Below are positions 21,049 through 33,059 of a DNA stretch of 64,000 nucleotides, piece by piece (within the stretch, counting starts at the first letter, position 1; the number at the start of each line of letters is the position of its first letter). This stretch comes from Haberlea rhodopensis (Eukaryota; Streptophyta; Magnoliopsida; Lamiales; Gesneriaceae). The stretch spans positions 186,001-250,000 of the forward strand of contig CAJQUN010000040.1 in assembly GCA_907163345.1 (NCBI GenBank), written 5' to 3'. The translations under genes and the position numbers were made by a program. The notes below the pieces were generated by a model. That model made no database searches and was not told the DNA's origin. It saw only the letters and a program-made list of their open reading frames with translations.

Positions 21049-22163
21049 ACGTATGATTTGCCCGAGTCTTCGGTGTGTTTAATCATCATGATTGGATGAT
21101 ATATATGGATGTTGAGTACATGCTTAAGTATGTAATTGTGTGCATGTGAATTATGAATTTGTGTAGCGAATAATTCACCAGGTCTCGGCAAAGGCAATGA
21201 GTGGCTTACAATTAAGGTACATGTGACATACGAGCATAATTAGATATATTATTGTCATGGTTAGTGGATAATATATTATTGTTGCGATGAATTGGTATGT
21301 ATTATGAATTATGGTGATGCCGTTGTTGAGCTAACAATGAGTATGATGTTGCCGCTGCCGAGCGAGCAATGGTTATGATGTCGACGATGTTGAGCGTGCG
21401 AGAGATTGGAGTGTCGCTGAGCGAGCGATGTGATACGATGAGTTATAATTATGAAATTGCTGATTGAGATGTATTCGACTTCTGTAAATCATTATTATAA
21501 TGATCTAACTATGATTGATTATTGAATTGACGATCTTGGATATTGTGAGAGAACAGGAACAACAGGGGATATCCCATATGATTATGGCACATATCAGGAG
21601 TATTATCTAAATTTGCAGCCTTACATTTTATAAATTATGGAATTGTGTATTTGATGATATTGAGATTGTGCTAATGATATGCTCACCCCGTGTGAGTGTT
21701 GTTTCTGTTGAAACGGGTAGAACATGTACAACATTGGCTCTGAAAATGAGTTTGAACTAGTAAATGAGAATGCTCTCAGGACTGAGGTACCAATGTTGGT
21801 ATTAGTAATGAGACTGGTAAATGTAGATACATATTCATTTACTAAGGGCTCGTGTGTGAACATTTTGAATATGTGTATATGGCATGTATAAAATTGAGAC
21901 TTCTCTTTTCAATTAGGTATTGTCTGCAAATATTTGAGAATATAACTGCATGATTAATTGAGAATATGATTGGTGCATTGTAAGATATACTTAGTTGAGT
22001 TGGGTTGAGAATTGGACATTAAGAGGATTTATGTCGAAAATTTTATAGATGGCATGCCACTGTTATTGAAGCATGTAATGAGAATTTCCTAATGCTATGA
22101 ATGCATGCATTAATATAGATGATAAATGCACTAATCAAGGGATTGGGTCGTGGGGTCCTTACA
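21049..22163 (+). repeat. Partial gypsy LTR, plus strand, related to the LTRs of the 8.9-kb element
   Basis: It ends GGGGTCCTTACA at 22163, the inverse of the TGTAAGGACCCC start of the LTRs at 23785 and 30170. Further matches in inverse order include tatgctcaccccgtgtg (about 21678) and GAGCGAGC...TTGAGCGTGCGAG (about 21360-21400). Divergence is substantial, so it is an older relative. No primer site follows, so it is a 3' LTR or a solo/truncated LTR. Confidence 0.65.
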
Positions 22164-23514
22164 CCAACCAATCTGGATATTGTGTAAACCATTTAGCAAC
22201 AAACCTTCTTTGTTTGTTTGTCATTTCTGTTTGTGGGAAGTCATGCATAATAGGCTGACAGGGCCCTTTAATAGATATGCCATTCGTAGCATCATAACTT
22301 CATATTGGTGGTTGTTGTCCAAGGTCTGTTGGAGGATTTTCAAAATCAATTTCCACATTTTTGTATTTCAATGACCATATTTTGATCAAGAGAATGAGAA
22401 GTCTCCGCCATTGTAGATTTTCTTTTAAGAAATTTCTCCATAAGACTAAACTTTAACCAACAACAGTACATACACACAAAATTCAATTCTTCGTTAACTT
22501 TATTTCTTTTGAGAAATTAAGTATTAAGTACTATTTAACTATTTCAAATATACACATGTTAAAAATTTTCTTTCAAAAAATAAAATAAAGTTTTCATCAA
22601 CTTTTTTCCATGTTGGTCGAGGGTTCAAAAGGAGACTAAATTTTCAAATTCTGTTTTGTAGTACATATTAAAAAACTATTGTCGGTCAAATGTTAAGCTC
22701 TAGGACCATCAGCTATACATATCTCAGAAATTAAACAATTGAAAATTTGCTTTTGAATATATAAATATTGAATAAAACTTTTGGTTAAATACCTCATAAA
22801 GCCTTATATGAGATAGTTTCCCTTCCAATTTCCAAACTTCAATTTGAAAGCGAGAGCTAAAGTGAGATCGGATCACGCATGAGAAGGAAAAAAATGAAGA
22901 GGAAATTACAATAAGGTACCACTTTTTAAAACATCTTTCAACTAAATCACCCTAAAAACTCTTCTTTCAACTAAATACATCTTTTAAAATATATCTTTCA
23001 CATAAGTCTATTTTATGGAACCCTAATCTAATTAATCCATTTTTATGACTTAAACACCCCTAATCTAATTAATCCATTTTCTCAATGGCAGATTGTTCGA
23101 TTGGTTGAATTGCTTTAAAATTTCAGAACGAGTATCGAATTTTGTTCTTCACAAATTGAATCTCGTTGTCGTTCTCATCCTCGTCTTCAATCAATTTCTC
23201 TGTTTTTTTCCGATCTATTGCTTTGAATTGGTTTCGTCTTCTTCGTTGCGAGCTGTTTCTGAATTGACGTATGATCGCACCATAGCATTCACCTTCAATT
23301 GTTAAATTTTTTGCTTCGTGACGCATCGTCGCTTGCAATCGTGCCAAATTTTTCTGCGATCTTGTGATGTTTTTGCTGCGTGAATTCTAATATCAAATCT
23401 GCAAAAAAAATATCGTTTTCTTTTGGAATATGGCGACGGCAAAGGACAACTGTTGAGGAATTGAATTCTTCGTCGTGAATTAATCATGCGATGCGTGTAA
23501 AAATGTATTCATGT
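22164..23514. other. AT-rich non-coding stretch
   Basis: No gene or element terminus was recognised. Short open frames (22150-22374, 23093-23305) match no family I know. Confidence 0.5.
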
Positions 23515-23768
23515 GGTGCATGTAAATTAAATGCGCCTTAGTTTACCGGTGCATGTAATTACATGCACCATTAGTCTAAATTAGAATGATGTAATTAATC
23601 CAAACCATGTAAGAAGTAATTTCAGAATACCATAAACATATGTAAATAAACATAAACAAAGAAAGAAAGAAATTCCTAAATGAAACGAAACACCAGATAG
23701 TAAAAATCCCACATGTGCTCAACTGAATTCCAATTACCAATCTATCGGTGCATGTAATTTACATGCAT
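23515..23768. repeat. TGCATG palindrome array, left part (3 copies)
   Basis: Palindromes of the form GGTGCATGTAATTACATGCA lie at about 23515 (degenerate), 23548 and 23747, followed by 'gatagact'-like text. The same repeat continues on the far side of the 8.9-kb insertion (33060-33500). Confidence 0.85.
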
Positions 23769-23779
23769 CGGTAGACTCA

Positions 23780-23784
23780 ACATT
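23780..23784. other. Target-site duplication ACATT, left copy
   Basis: ACATT here and at 32719-32723 flanks the 8.9-kb LTR element exactly. Confidence 0.9.
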
Positions 23785-26350
23785 TGTAAGGACCCCCGTG
23801 CCCTTAACCCGTTATTAGTGTATTAAGCCATACCATTAGTGCATATAATCATACTATCATGGGGAAAACCATATGCAAGTACAACACCATATGCTATCCA
23901 GAAAATTTCTTGCATTCACATAATATTCAAATTCCCCAACCAAGGTTATTCATATAACATGCACCCTCATAATACACTAACATTTTCTTGGTTCATTTAG
24001 CAATTCCATATTTAATTGCATGCAAACCATAAATGAATAGAGAAGAGCCGTAGCCCATTTATACATTCCGTATACACGTAAAATGAACTCACGCAAGAGT
24101 ACCCAATGAACACGCGTGTATCTAATTTGTAAAACACTCTACTAGATACCGTTACTGGTGCTTTGACCCTGGAAGCACCTCCCAAGCGCAACTCGATCTC
24201 AACTCTGGATCTATGTGCATATCCAACCAGTTCTGGTACCTCGATCCTGGAAGCACCTCTAATCAACAGCCTGGGCTCAACTCCAAAGCCGCTGCTACAC
24301 CTGTAACACCTGTCCCAACAGAGACAGCCCCCACACGGGGTGAGCATACCAATACCACCAATCCAATAATCATAACATTGCAATTCATAATTTACAGAAT
24401 GTAAATGCCATAATTTAAATGATACTCCCTGGATGGTAACACCCTCATCCGGGATCCCCTGTATTGTCCCTGTTCTCAAAATAACCAAACCATTAAATTC
24501 CCAAAAGCCAGTTGATCATCTCATTGATCAACTAAAATCATTCCTGCTATACCAATTCCATAACCAAATGCGATTAAACCATCAAAAATAGAGTACTACA
24601 GATATCACATATATTTAGCAATTGACTCCATATCTCTATGTCGTAGCTCGCTCCACAATGGCGGCATTTCGACCCCACGCACGCTCAACAATAGCGGCGT
24701 CATAACCGATGGTCGCTCAACGGCGACAACATCCCAATCTTTGCTCGCTCAAAAGCGACACCATATAATTCCCAACAAATATCCATTTATCGCAATACCA
24801 TATACCATGCATTTCACCATCCATTTATGGCAAGTACCGTATACCATACATTTCAATATCCATTTATGGCAAATACCACATACCATGCATTTCCATATCC
24901 ATTTATGCAAATACCACATACCATGTATTTCAATGTCCATATAATGCAATTATCACATACCATGCATTTTACAGTTGCAACATTATAATAGGCTATGCTC
25001 GTACGTCATACGTACCTTAAGTCTCCGCAGTCCAAGCCAAACCTTGTTGAGTCCCATTCCTCAAGAAGTATGTGCTAAAACACAAATAATTCACAATCAA
25101 ACATAAGCATGCAACCACGTGCCCAAGCACGTTCATAGCTCCCAATCATATCGTCAATCCATGACGATTACCAAAATAAAAGCCCCCCGGCTAAGCATGC
25201 GTAATACCCAAAATATTCCATTTTACAAGTTTAAAAGATAGCCAAGAATTCGACCGGGAATTCCGTTAATTAACTTTGGCTCCAACCAATCCATTTTAAA
25301 AGCATAGCATTCCCATTGGAATGTAGACATTGCCCCGGAAACGGCCCCTTTAAACCTCGGCTCCAAAATCCCGATATTTTCCAAAAGTTTCAAAAAAACA
25401 CTTTCCTTCGGGTGGCGATCGATCGCCACATTTACCGCGATCGATCGCCACACTCCAGTGGCCAACCAGTGCCTTCTCGCGATCGATCGCCAATCTTCGC
25501 GATCGATCACCAACCCGCTCGCGATCGATCGCCGAGACTTCGCGATCGATCGCCAGCACTGTTCATCGCCTTCAAAAATTGGTCTGCACGTCGCGATCGA
25601 TCGCTACCCCTTGGCGATCGATCGCCACCTGCGATTTTCTGAAAAATTCGAGCTTCCATGGTGTTTTTGACACCCAAACTCAAAACCAACACCACATACA
25701 TCACCAACACCTCAAATACAACATTTAAACTCCATAAAAACACTAAAATCAACATTTTAGATTTTAACCCAAAACCCCCAAACACAAATCCAACCCAAAA
25801 GCTCAACCATAACACACCATATCACTATCAAATCGAAGACAATGACGAGGGGAAGAAACTTACCAACTTATCTTCGAGAAATCCGGCTCCTAGGACGAGC
25901 CTCCATCGATTTTGCCCATCAAAGGGAAAGGGGAAGGGTTTGGGGTGAGAGAGTGGTGTGAGGGAGAGAAGAGGAATGGATTCCGAATGACGGAATCCCG
26001 AGTCCAACTGGTATATATAGCAAAAATGCCCCAAAATACCAATACCTCCACAAATACATCATGATTTATTAAAAATCATATGTTTACAAAAACTCTCTCT
26101 CCAACATCAAATCCCAGACTGGCCTCAACATAAGGCACCCCGGACGCCAAGTCCCACTAAAAACCCAATTCATAGGTTTCCACCAAAATAAGAATACAAT
26201 CTCAAACTTTGGATCCAACGATCCCAAATGCCCGATTTAACAACCTCGGGAGACCCAAAACCGCAATTAATTCCTAATTGCCACGATTAAAAAATCCATC
26301 AAGGATTATTACCATACCGGGATTAACACCATTAATCGCCGGACATCACA
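23785..26350 (-). repeat. 3' LTR of the 8.9-kb element (2566 bp)
   Basis: Plus-strand ends are TGTAAGGACCCCC and CCGGACATCACA. A TATA box (plus strand gtatatatag) is at 26011-26020. It contains eight GCGATCGATCGC-type motifs at 25404-25628, one more than the other LTR. Open frames of about 100 codons occur on both strands at 25223-26034 but are compositional and not genes. Confidence 0.92.
25404..25628. repeat. GCGATCGATCGC motif cluster, left LTR (8 copies)
   Basis: Eight copies of the 12-bp palindrome GCGATCGATCGC, one with a substitution (GATCGATCACC), in about 225 bp with irregular spacing. The cluster lies in U3, upstream of the TATA box on the minus strand. Confidence 0.9.
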
Positions 26351-26400
26351 ATTATCCCCTACTAATAAAATTTCGTCCTCGAAATTGCACCGGTGTACTC
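26351..26400 (-). other. Polypurine tract and chromovirus-like 3' end
   Basis: Next to the LTR end the minus strand reads TTATTAGTAGGGGATAAT, a purine-rich tract. It is preceded by TTTCGAGGACGAAATT, a sequence typical just downstream of the chromovirus integrase frame. Confidence 0.65.
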
Positions 26401-28740
26401 CACGTAACACCAGGACTACACCAACAAAACAAAGCCACAACCCCGATTCTGGACCATATTAGAATCGAATTAACAACCGCGAGAACGCCCATCTCGCACC
26501 AAGCTCTAAAATAGAGCAAACGCCAAAACCAACACAAACCCGAAAGATAACAACATACCTCGACGTGAATCGTCCCAGAAGTCAGTCCACCACGACTGCA
26601 AACCAACCGAATCTCCATTGGTTCTGACATAGATATCATCCCGTGATATTCACCACCTGTCCACGATGCTTGACACGCATCGTCATGATGGGGACCACTA
26701 GTATACAACAGTATACTCACAGAAAATCCGGTTTTCGCTTCCCAGCCCATCTCCTCCAAAGGAGTAGTTGCACCACTTGCAAACCGGACCGGGTTACCCA
26801 CGGTCACTAATCCACACAAAACACCACCGAGGATGTTTACACCGGTGTGTTCCAAGAAATCATATCTTGGTCCCGACACACCATCAAGACTCCACAAAGT
26901 CTCAAGTTCCACAGAGGTCATGCAAAACAGACAGTTGCATTCCTGCCACACGTGTCAACCACGACACCAAACAAATCCGAATCATGGCCATCCCTCATTT
27001 ATCCTTGGATCCAACAATCCTAAAACAGGAAGGCTATCGAATTATTCAACAAGAATTACCATGGTTCCAAAATATGACGGTCCCTCCTCAGGGGAAGTCA
27101 AACAACCCTCACGATCATTCATCAGAATGCATCGTGCCATTGATATTATCGATCTCGAGGTTCCACAGTCTCACACCGGAGATTCACCAAACCAAGCATA
27201 CAACTCGACGTTCAACAATGAACAAAATAAAGTTGGCATTCGTATACACACACGGCATACATGCCCATACACCAACACAACATGCATACACAAAGCAATA
27301 GACTCGGGTATCTCCAATCATACCCAAAATTCCAAAATCAACTGCCAATCCCCAATCATTCTCGCCCCACGGAGAATAATGGTTGCCAAACCAAAACCAA
27401 AGGGTGTGATTTCAACATCAACACCCCACAACCAAAGTAACGAATCTCCCAAAGGATTCAACCGGTAGGTATATCAGTACCGCCTTTCTCACAAGGAAAG
27501 TGTCATGAATCCATGACCCTCCAACCTCGAACCACCGTTCGAAAAACTGGATATATTTTACCAAAACATATCACGGAACCAAAAGTACGCAATTGGTTCG
27601 AGATAGTGCATCAAAGCAACCATTACTAAATCGAAACCTGTATATCCCATGTATACTCAAACTAAAGATGCTATGTACTAATGCCATAGTACAACACAAT
27701 CGAGCATCTCCCCGTAGACGTCTCCTCAAACGTCTCACCGAGGTAAGAAATCCATTACTCGATCCAACACCAGTAATGCTTACCATGGCTGATTCACAAT
27801 CAATCCACGACCGATGCAAGCTGTCTCCAAGACAGTACAATCCAAATCTCTCCAAGAGATAAGGTCAAAATAGTAGTGTCACCTCACTAACTATATCCCA
27901 CAAACCATTGTGACTCCCGTTGCATTCCACATGCAAGGATGCTCAATCAGAGCTAACCACGACTTGACGACACTCACGTTGGCATTCCCAACAGAATTGA
28001 GCTGCCCCAAAACAAGTCTCTCAAAACATTTGACGTATATACGTCTCCGTGAGGTATTCCCTACCTCAAATACCATGCCACATAGAGACTACAAGAGTCT
28101 GCCATAACCCTCATCGTATCACCATACGATTCACCAAACTCGAATCCAACGAGCCTTATAATGGCTAACACAAGCACGCTAAAGCACTGCAATAATACCT
28201 GGCTAGCGATTCGCTGGCCCCATAGGCTCATACCAACCTATCAACGTGACACACGTCCCATCCCGGTATACCATACCGCACAAACCATTAGAGTTGTGGG
28301 TCATAGCCCAACATATCTCTAAAACACCAAAGCACAATGGACAACCCGGCGTCCATGCTTAATTACCATGCAATCCTAATCCATTAGGACTTATTCCACA
28401 CCTTGAGGGTGGGTGTAACCATGCTTACTCCTCATCACAATAACAAGCGAGTAGTTTCCTCAATGACTACTCTTACCACCAATTACTTGGCCTTAGCCAT
28501 CCCAGCGAGCATACCCAAGGGTATCATTGCTCGACAAATATTTGCCTCTATAACATGATGTGGTGCACTCACCGGTACAATGCATCCAATGCTCCATCGG
28601 GCAAACCTGCTCGGCAAAAAGGTCTCGTCAACTAGTGACCCAGACTCTACCATGTGCCCACCATCGGCACTCTAACCATACAACCAAATACATAACATGA
28701 ATGTATTATTCACCAAAACGACGCCACGCGTCCACATAGA
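26401..28740 (-). other. Internal region of the 8.9-kb element without recognisable genes
   Basis: Open frames of up to about 210 codons exist here on the plus strand (26768-27301, 26833-27468) and 199 codons on the minus strand (26352-26951). None has a gag, protease, RT, RNase H or integrase motif. The plus-strand frames are antisense to the element and rich in His, Pro and Thr, as expected from a C- and A-rich strand. I see no protein function. Confidence 0.6.
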
Positions 28741-28752
28741 CATCCCAAATAA

Positions 28753-28980
28753 CATCGTCAAACATATGACGGTACCTGTCGATACACGACACTCATAATC
28801 TCATCGTCAAACACACGACGGTACATGTCGATATACGACATCCATAATCTCATCGTCAAACACATGACGGTACATGTCGATATACGACATCCATAATCTC
28901 ATCGTCAAACACATGACGGTACATGTCGATATACGACTTCCATAATCTCATCGTCAAACACATGACGGTATAAAACAACA
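28753..28980. repeat. 49-bp tandem repeat, about 5 copies
   Basis: The unit contains CATCGTCAAACACATGACGG, then TACATGTCGATATACGACAT. Starts at 28753, 28802, 28851, 28900 and 28949 give an exact 49-bp period. It lies near the 5' end of the internal region (minus strand). Confidence 0.9.
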
Positions 28981-29229
28981 CATAGTATTCACAATAATGA
29001 TAACAAAAGTAATATGCCATACCTCATCGCTATCAAGATAGCGGAATACCTGTATCCATCGTTCATCAGCGGTACACAAGCAGCACACATCGCTAGTAGG
29101 TAGCATAATCCAGTGCTACGCACATAGCGGTGTAACCCATCGTTATAGAATCAGCGGCATGATCCCCCGCCATAGAGTCAGCGGCATAAGACATCGCCAT
29201 AGATATCCGGCGGTATGAACCATCGCCAT

Positions 29230-29490
29230 AGATGTAGCGGAATGTACCATCGCTATATAATACCTGGCGGCATGAACCATCGCCAATAGAATACCCGGTG
29301 GCATGAACCATCGCCAATAAAATACCCGGCGGCATGAACCATCGCCAATAGAATACCCGGCGGCATGAACCATCGCCAAGAAAATACCCGGCGGCATGAA
29401 CCATCGCCAATAGAATACCCGGCGGCATGAACCATCGCCAATAAAATACCCAACGGCATGAACCATCGCCAATAGAATAGCGGAATAATT
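29230..29490. repeat. 31-bp tandem repeat, about 8 copies
   Basis: The unit contains CGGCGGCATGAACCATCGCC, then AATARAATACC. Successive CGCCAA positions (29281, 29312, 29343, 29374, 29405, 29436, 29467) give an exact 31-bp period. Because 31 is not a multiple of three, all three minus-strand frames are open and encode the same peptides in rotation. That is a repeat effect, not evidence of coding. Confidence 0.92.
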
Positions 29491-29534
29491 GCGGACGCAA
29501 GAGGTACTCACACCCATGTAGTACTTTGTCCCGA

Positions 29535-29950
29535 TCGCATCGCTACGTCATGACAGCGGCATCATCGCTTCGACGTGACAGTGGCATGTATCATCGCTTC
29601 GACACGACAGCGGCATCATCGCTTCGACATGACGGTGGTACCATCGCTTCGACGTGACAGCGGTATTTACCATCGCTTCGACATGACAGCGGCATTTACC
29701 ATCGTTCCGGCATGACAGCGGAAATACCCCTCGCTTCGACATATTAGCGGCATAATATCCCTCGCGATAGTAATATGACAGCGGCATTATCCTTCGCTTC
29801 GACATATTTGCGGCAAATATTCTTCATCGCTATAATAGGACAGCGGCAAGTATTCACATCGCTACGCCATGCATGCAACCGTAATGCATACCCGTATTCC
29901 ACTAATTGTTTCGGCACGACAGCGGCATCATCGCTTCGACGTGCATGCAA
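29535..29950. repeat. Degenerate repeats of CATCGCTTCGAC...GACAGCGGCAT
   Basis: About a dozen units of 25-60 bp contain CATCGCTTCGACATGACAGC, with variable spacers. GCGGCAT and CATCGC are shared with the 31-bp array, so the two blocks may have a common origin. Confidence 0.8.
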
Positions 29951-30152
29951 CCGTAATGCATAGTCCATGTCTCATATGACCCTGCAACCACAATGGTTAG
30001 CAATAACATATTCCAATTATGAACACATATCATAAATGCACATAAGCAATATAGTTGTGCCATGCAACACTAACTACCATCGTGCATGAGTATGTGCTTC
30101 TCATTCCCATTATCGTTTTCCTAGGCCCTCAAACGCCCCAAAGAGCTAACCT

Positions 30153-30165
30153 GGCTCTGATACCA
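30153..30165 (-). other. Primer-binding site, tRNA-Met type (8.9-kb element)
   Basis: The minus strand reads TGGTATCAGAGCC, four bases from the 5' LTR end at 30170. Chromoviruses commonly use initiator tRNA-Met. Confidence 0.9.
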
Positions 30166-30169
30166 CTAA

Positions 30170-32718
30170 TGTAAGGACCCCCGTGCCCTTAACCCGTTAT
30201 TAGTGTATTAAGCCATACCATTAGTGCATATAATCATACTATCATGGGGAAAACCATATGCAAGTACAACATCATATGCTATCCAGAAAATTTCTTGCAT
30301 TTAATCCACATAATATTCAAATTCCCCAACCAAGGTTATTCATATAACATGCACCCTCATAATACACTAACATGTTCTTGGTTCATTTAGCAATTCCATA
30401 TTTAATTGCATGCAAACCATAATGAATAGAGAAGAGCCGTAGCCCATTTATACATTCCGTATACACGTAAAATGTACTCACGTAAGAGTACCCAATGAAC
30501 ACGCGTGTATCTAATGTGTAAAACACTCTACTAGATACCGTTGCTGGTGCTTTGACCCTGGAAGCACCTCCCAAGTGCAACTCGATCTCAACTCTGGATC
30601 TATGTGCATATCCAACCAGTTCTGGTACCTCGATCCTGGAAGCACCTCTAATCAACAGCCTGGGCTCAACTCCAAAGCCGCTGCTACACCTGTAACACCT
30701 GTCCCAACAGAGACAGCCCCCACACGGGGTGAGCATACCAATACCACCAATCCAATAATCATAACATTGCAATTCATAATTTACAGAATGTAAATGCCAT
30801 AATTTAAATGATACTCCCTGGATGGTAACACCCTCATCCGGGATCCCCTGTATTGTCCATGTTCTCAAAATAACCAAACCATTAAATTCCCAAAAGCCAG
30901 TTGATCATCTCATTGATCAACTAAAATCATTCCTGCTATACCAATTCCATAACCAAATGCGATTAAACCATCAAAAATAGAGTACTACAGATATCACATA
31001 TATTTAGCAATTGACTCCATATCTCTATGTCGTAGCTCGCTCCACAATGGCGGCATTTCGACCCCACGCACGCTCAACAATAGCGGCGTCATAACCGATG
31101 GTCGCTCAACGGCGACAACATCCCAATCTTTGCTCGCTCAAAAGCGACACCATATAATTCCCAACGAATATCCATTTATCGCAATTACCATATACCATGA
31201 ATTTCACCATCCATTTATGGCAAGTACCGTATACCATGCATTTCAATATCCATTTATGGCAAATACCACCTACCATGCATTTCCATATCCATTTATGCAA
31301 ATACCACATACCATGTATTTCAATGTCCATATAATGCAATTATCACATACCATGCATTTTACAGTTGCAACATTATAATAGGCTATGCTCGTACGTCATA
31401 CGTACCTTAAGTCTCCGCAGTCCAAGCCAAACCTTGTTGAGTCCCATTCCTCAAGAAGTATGTGCTAAAACACAAATAATTCACAATCAAACATAAGCAT
31501 GCAACCACATGCCCAAGCACGTTCATAGCTCCCAATCATATCGTCAATCCATGACGATTACCAAAATAAAAGCCCCCCGGCTAAGCATGCGTAATACCCA
31601 AAATATTCCATTTTACAAGTTTAAAAGATAGCCAAGAATTCGACCGGGAATTCCGTTAATTAACTTTGGCTCCAACCAATCCATTTTAAAAGCATAGCAT
31701 TCCCATTGGAATGTAGACATTGCCCCGGAAACGGCCCCTTTAAACCTCGGCTCCAAAATCCCGACATTTTCCAAAAGTTTCATAAAAACACTTTCCTTCG
31801 GGTGGCGATCGATCGCCACATTTACCGCGATCGATCGCCACACTCCAGTGGCCAACCAGTGCCTTCTCGCGATCGATCGCCAATCTTCGCGATCGATCGC
31901 CGAGACTTCGCGATCGATCGCCAGCACTGTTCATCGCCTTCAAAAATTGGTCTGCACGTCGCGATCGATCGCTACCCCTTGGCGATCGATCGCCACCTGC
32001 GATTTTCTGAAAAATTCGAGCTTCCATGGTGTTTTTGACACCCAAACTCAAAACCAACACCACATACATCACCAACACCTCAAATACAACATTTAAACTC
32101 CATAAAAACACTAAAATCAACATTTTAGATTTTAACCCAAAACCCCCAAACACAAATCCAACCCAAAAGCTCAACCATAACACACCATATCACTATCAAA
32201 TCGAAGACAATGACGAGGGGAAGAAACTTACCAACTTATCTTCGAGAAATCCGGCTCCTAGGACGAGCCTCCATCGATTTTGCCCATCAAAGGGAAAGGG
32301 GAAGGGTTTGGGGTGAGAGAGTGGTGTGAGGGAGAGAAGAGGAATGGATTCCGAATGACGGAATCCCGAGTCCAACTGGTATATATAGCAAAAATGCCCC
32401 AAAATACCAATACCTCCACAAATACATCATGATTTATTAAAAATCATATGTTTACAAAAACTCTCTCTCCAACATCAAATCCCAGACTGGCCTCAACATA
32501 AGGCACCCCGGACGCCAAGTCCCACTAAAAACCCAATTCATAGGTTTCCACCAAAATAAGAATACAATCTCAAACTTTGGATCCAACGATCCCAAATGCC
32601 CGATTTAACAACCTCGGAAGACCCAAAACCACAATTAATTCCTAATTGCCACGATTAAAAAATCCATCAAGGATTATTACCATACCGGGATTAACACCAT
32701 TAATCCCCGGACATCACA
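30170..32718 (-). repeat. 5' LTR of the 8.9-kb element (2549 bp)
   Basis: It is nearly identical to the LTR at 23785. It lacks one GCGATCGATCGC unit (a gap of about 27 bp relative to 25506-25532) and has scattered substitutions. The TATA box is at 32379-32388, with transcription running leftward. Confidence 0.92.
31802..31996. repeat. GCGATCGATCGC motif cluster, right LTR (7 copies)
   Basis: Seven copies of the palindrome are in the same arrangement as in the left LTR, minus one unit. Confidence 0.9.
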
Positions 32719-32723
32719 ACATT
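32719..32723. other. Target-site duplication ACATT, right copy
   Basis: Exact repeat of 23780-23784. Confidence 0.9.
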
Positions 32724-33059
32724 TGCATTGGTTCTCAAATTGCATAATAAATAAGTATCATATAGTAAGTGTTAAAGACGATCACAAATAACACTTAAAA
32801 TTAATAAATGTTTGTGTAATATATTATCATTTGAAAAATAATAGAATTTTGTTATGAGATTATGCAATAATTTATCATATAGTATATACTCATCCATAAT
32901 AAAATTTAATTTCTAAAGTAATATATTGTATCTTTAATTTGTTATAAGATCAATTGTAAAAATTATAGAATGAAAAATTAATTCACATTTTTTTGATATG
33001 ATCATTGTTATTTGGTAATTAGATAAAAAAAATCGTATATTAGTGCATCTTCGCCTATC

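Larger units (their letters stand above)
23785..32718 (-). mobile_element. Non-autonomous LTR element (LARD-like), 8.9 kb
   Basis: It has LTRs of 2566 bp (23785-26350) and 2549 bp (30170-32718), a perfect 5-bp TSD, a tRNA-Met primer site (30153-30165) and a 3.8-kb internal region without any gag or pol motif. Next to the 3' LTR the minus strand reads TTTCGAGGACGAAATTTTAT then a purine tract, which resembles the end of the pol region of plant chromoviruses (Tekay/Del type). I infer it is a deletion derivative of a chromovirus and depends on enzymes from elsewhere. The LTRs are very similar, so insertion is recent. Confidence 0.88.

Noticed and set aside
25223..26034. Open frames of about 70-108 codons on both strands in the left LTR, repeated at 31613-32402
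   Set aside because: They lie in a non-coding LTR, follow the GCGATCGATCGC repeats, and match no domain.
26768..27468. Plus-strand open frames of 177 and 211 codons inside the 8.9-kb element
   Set aside because: Antisense to the element, overlapping in two frames, biased by a C/A-rich strand, with no domain and no conserved start.
29093..29517. Three overlapping minus-strand open frames of 68-135 codons with repeating peptides
   Set aside because: They are produced by the 31-bp tandem repeat, whose period is not a multiple of three and which happens to lack stops in all frames.
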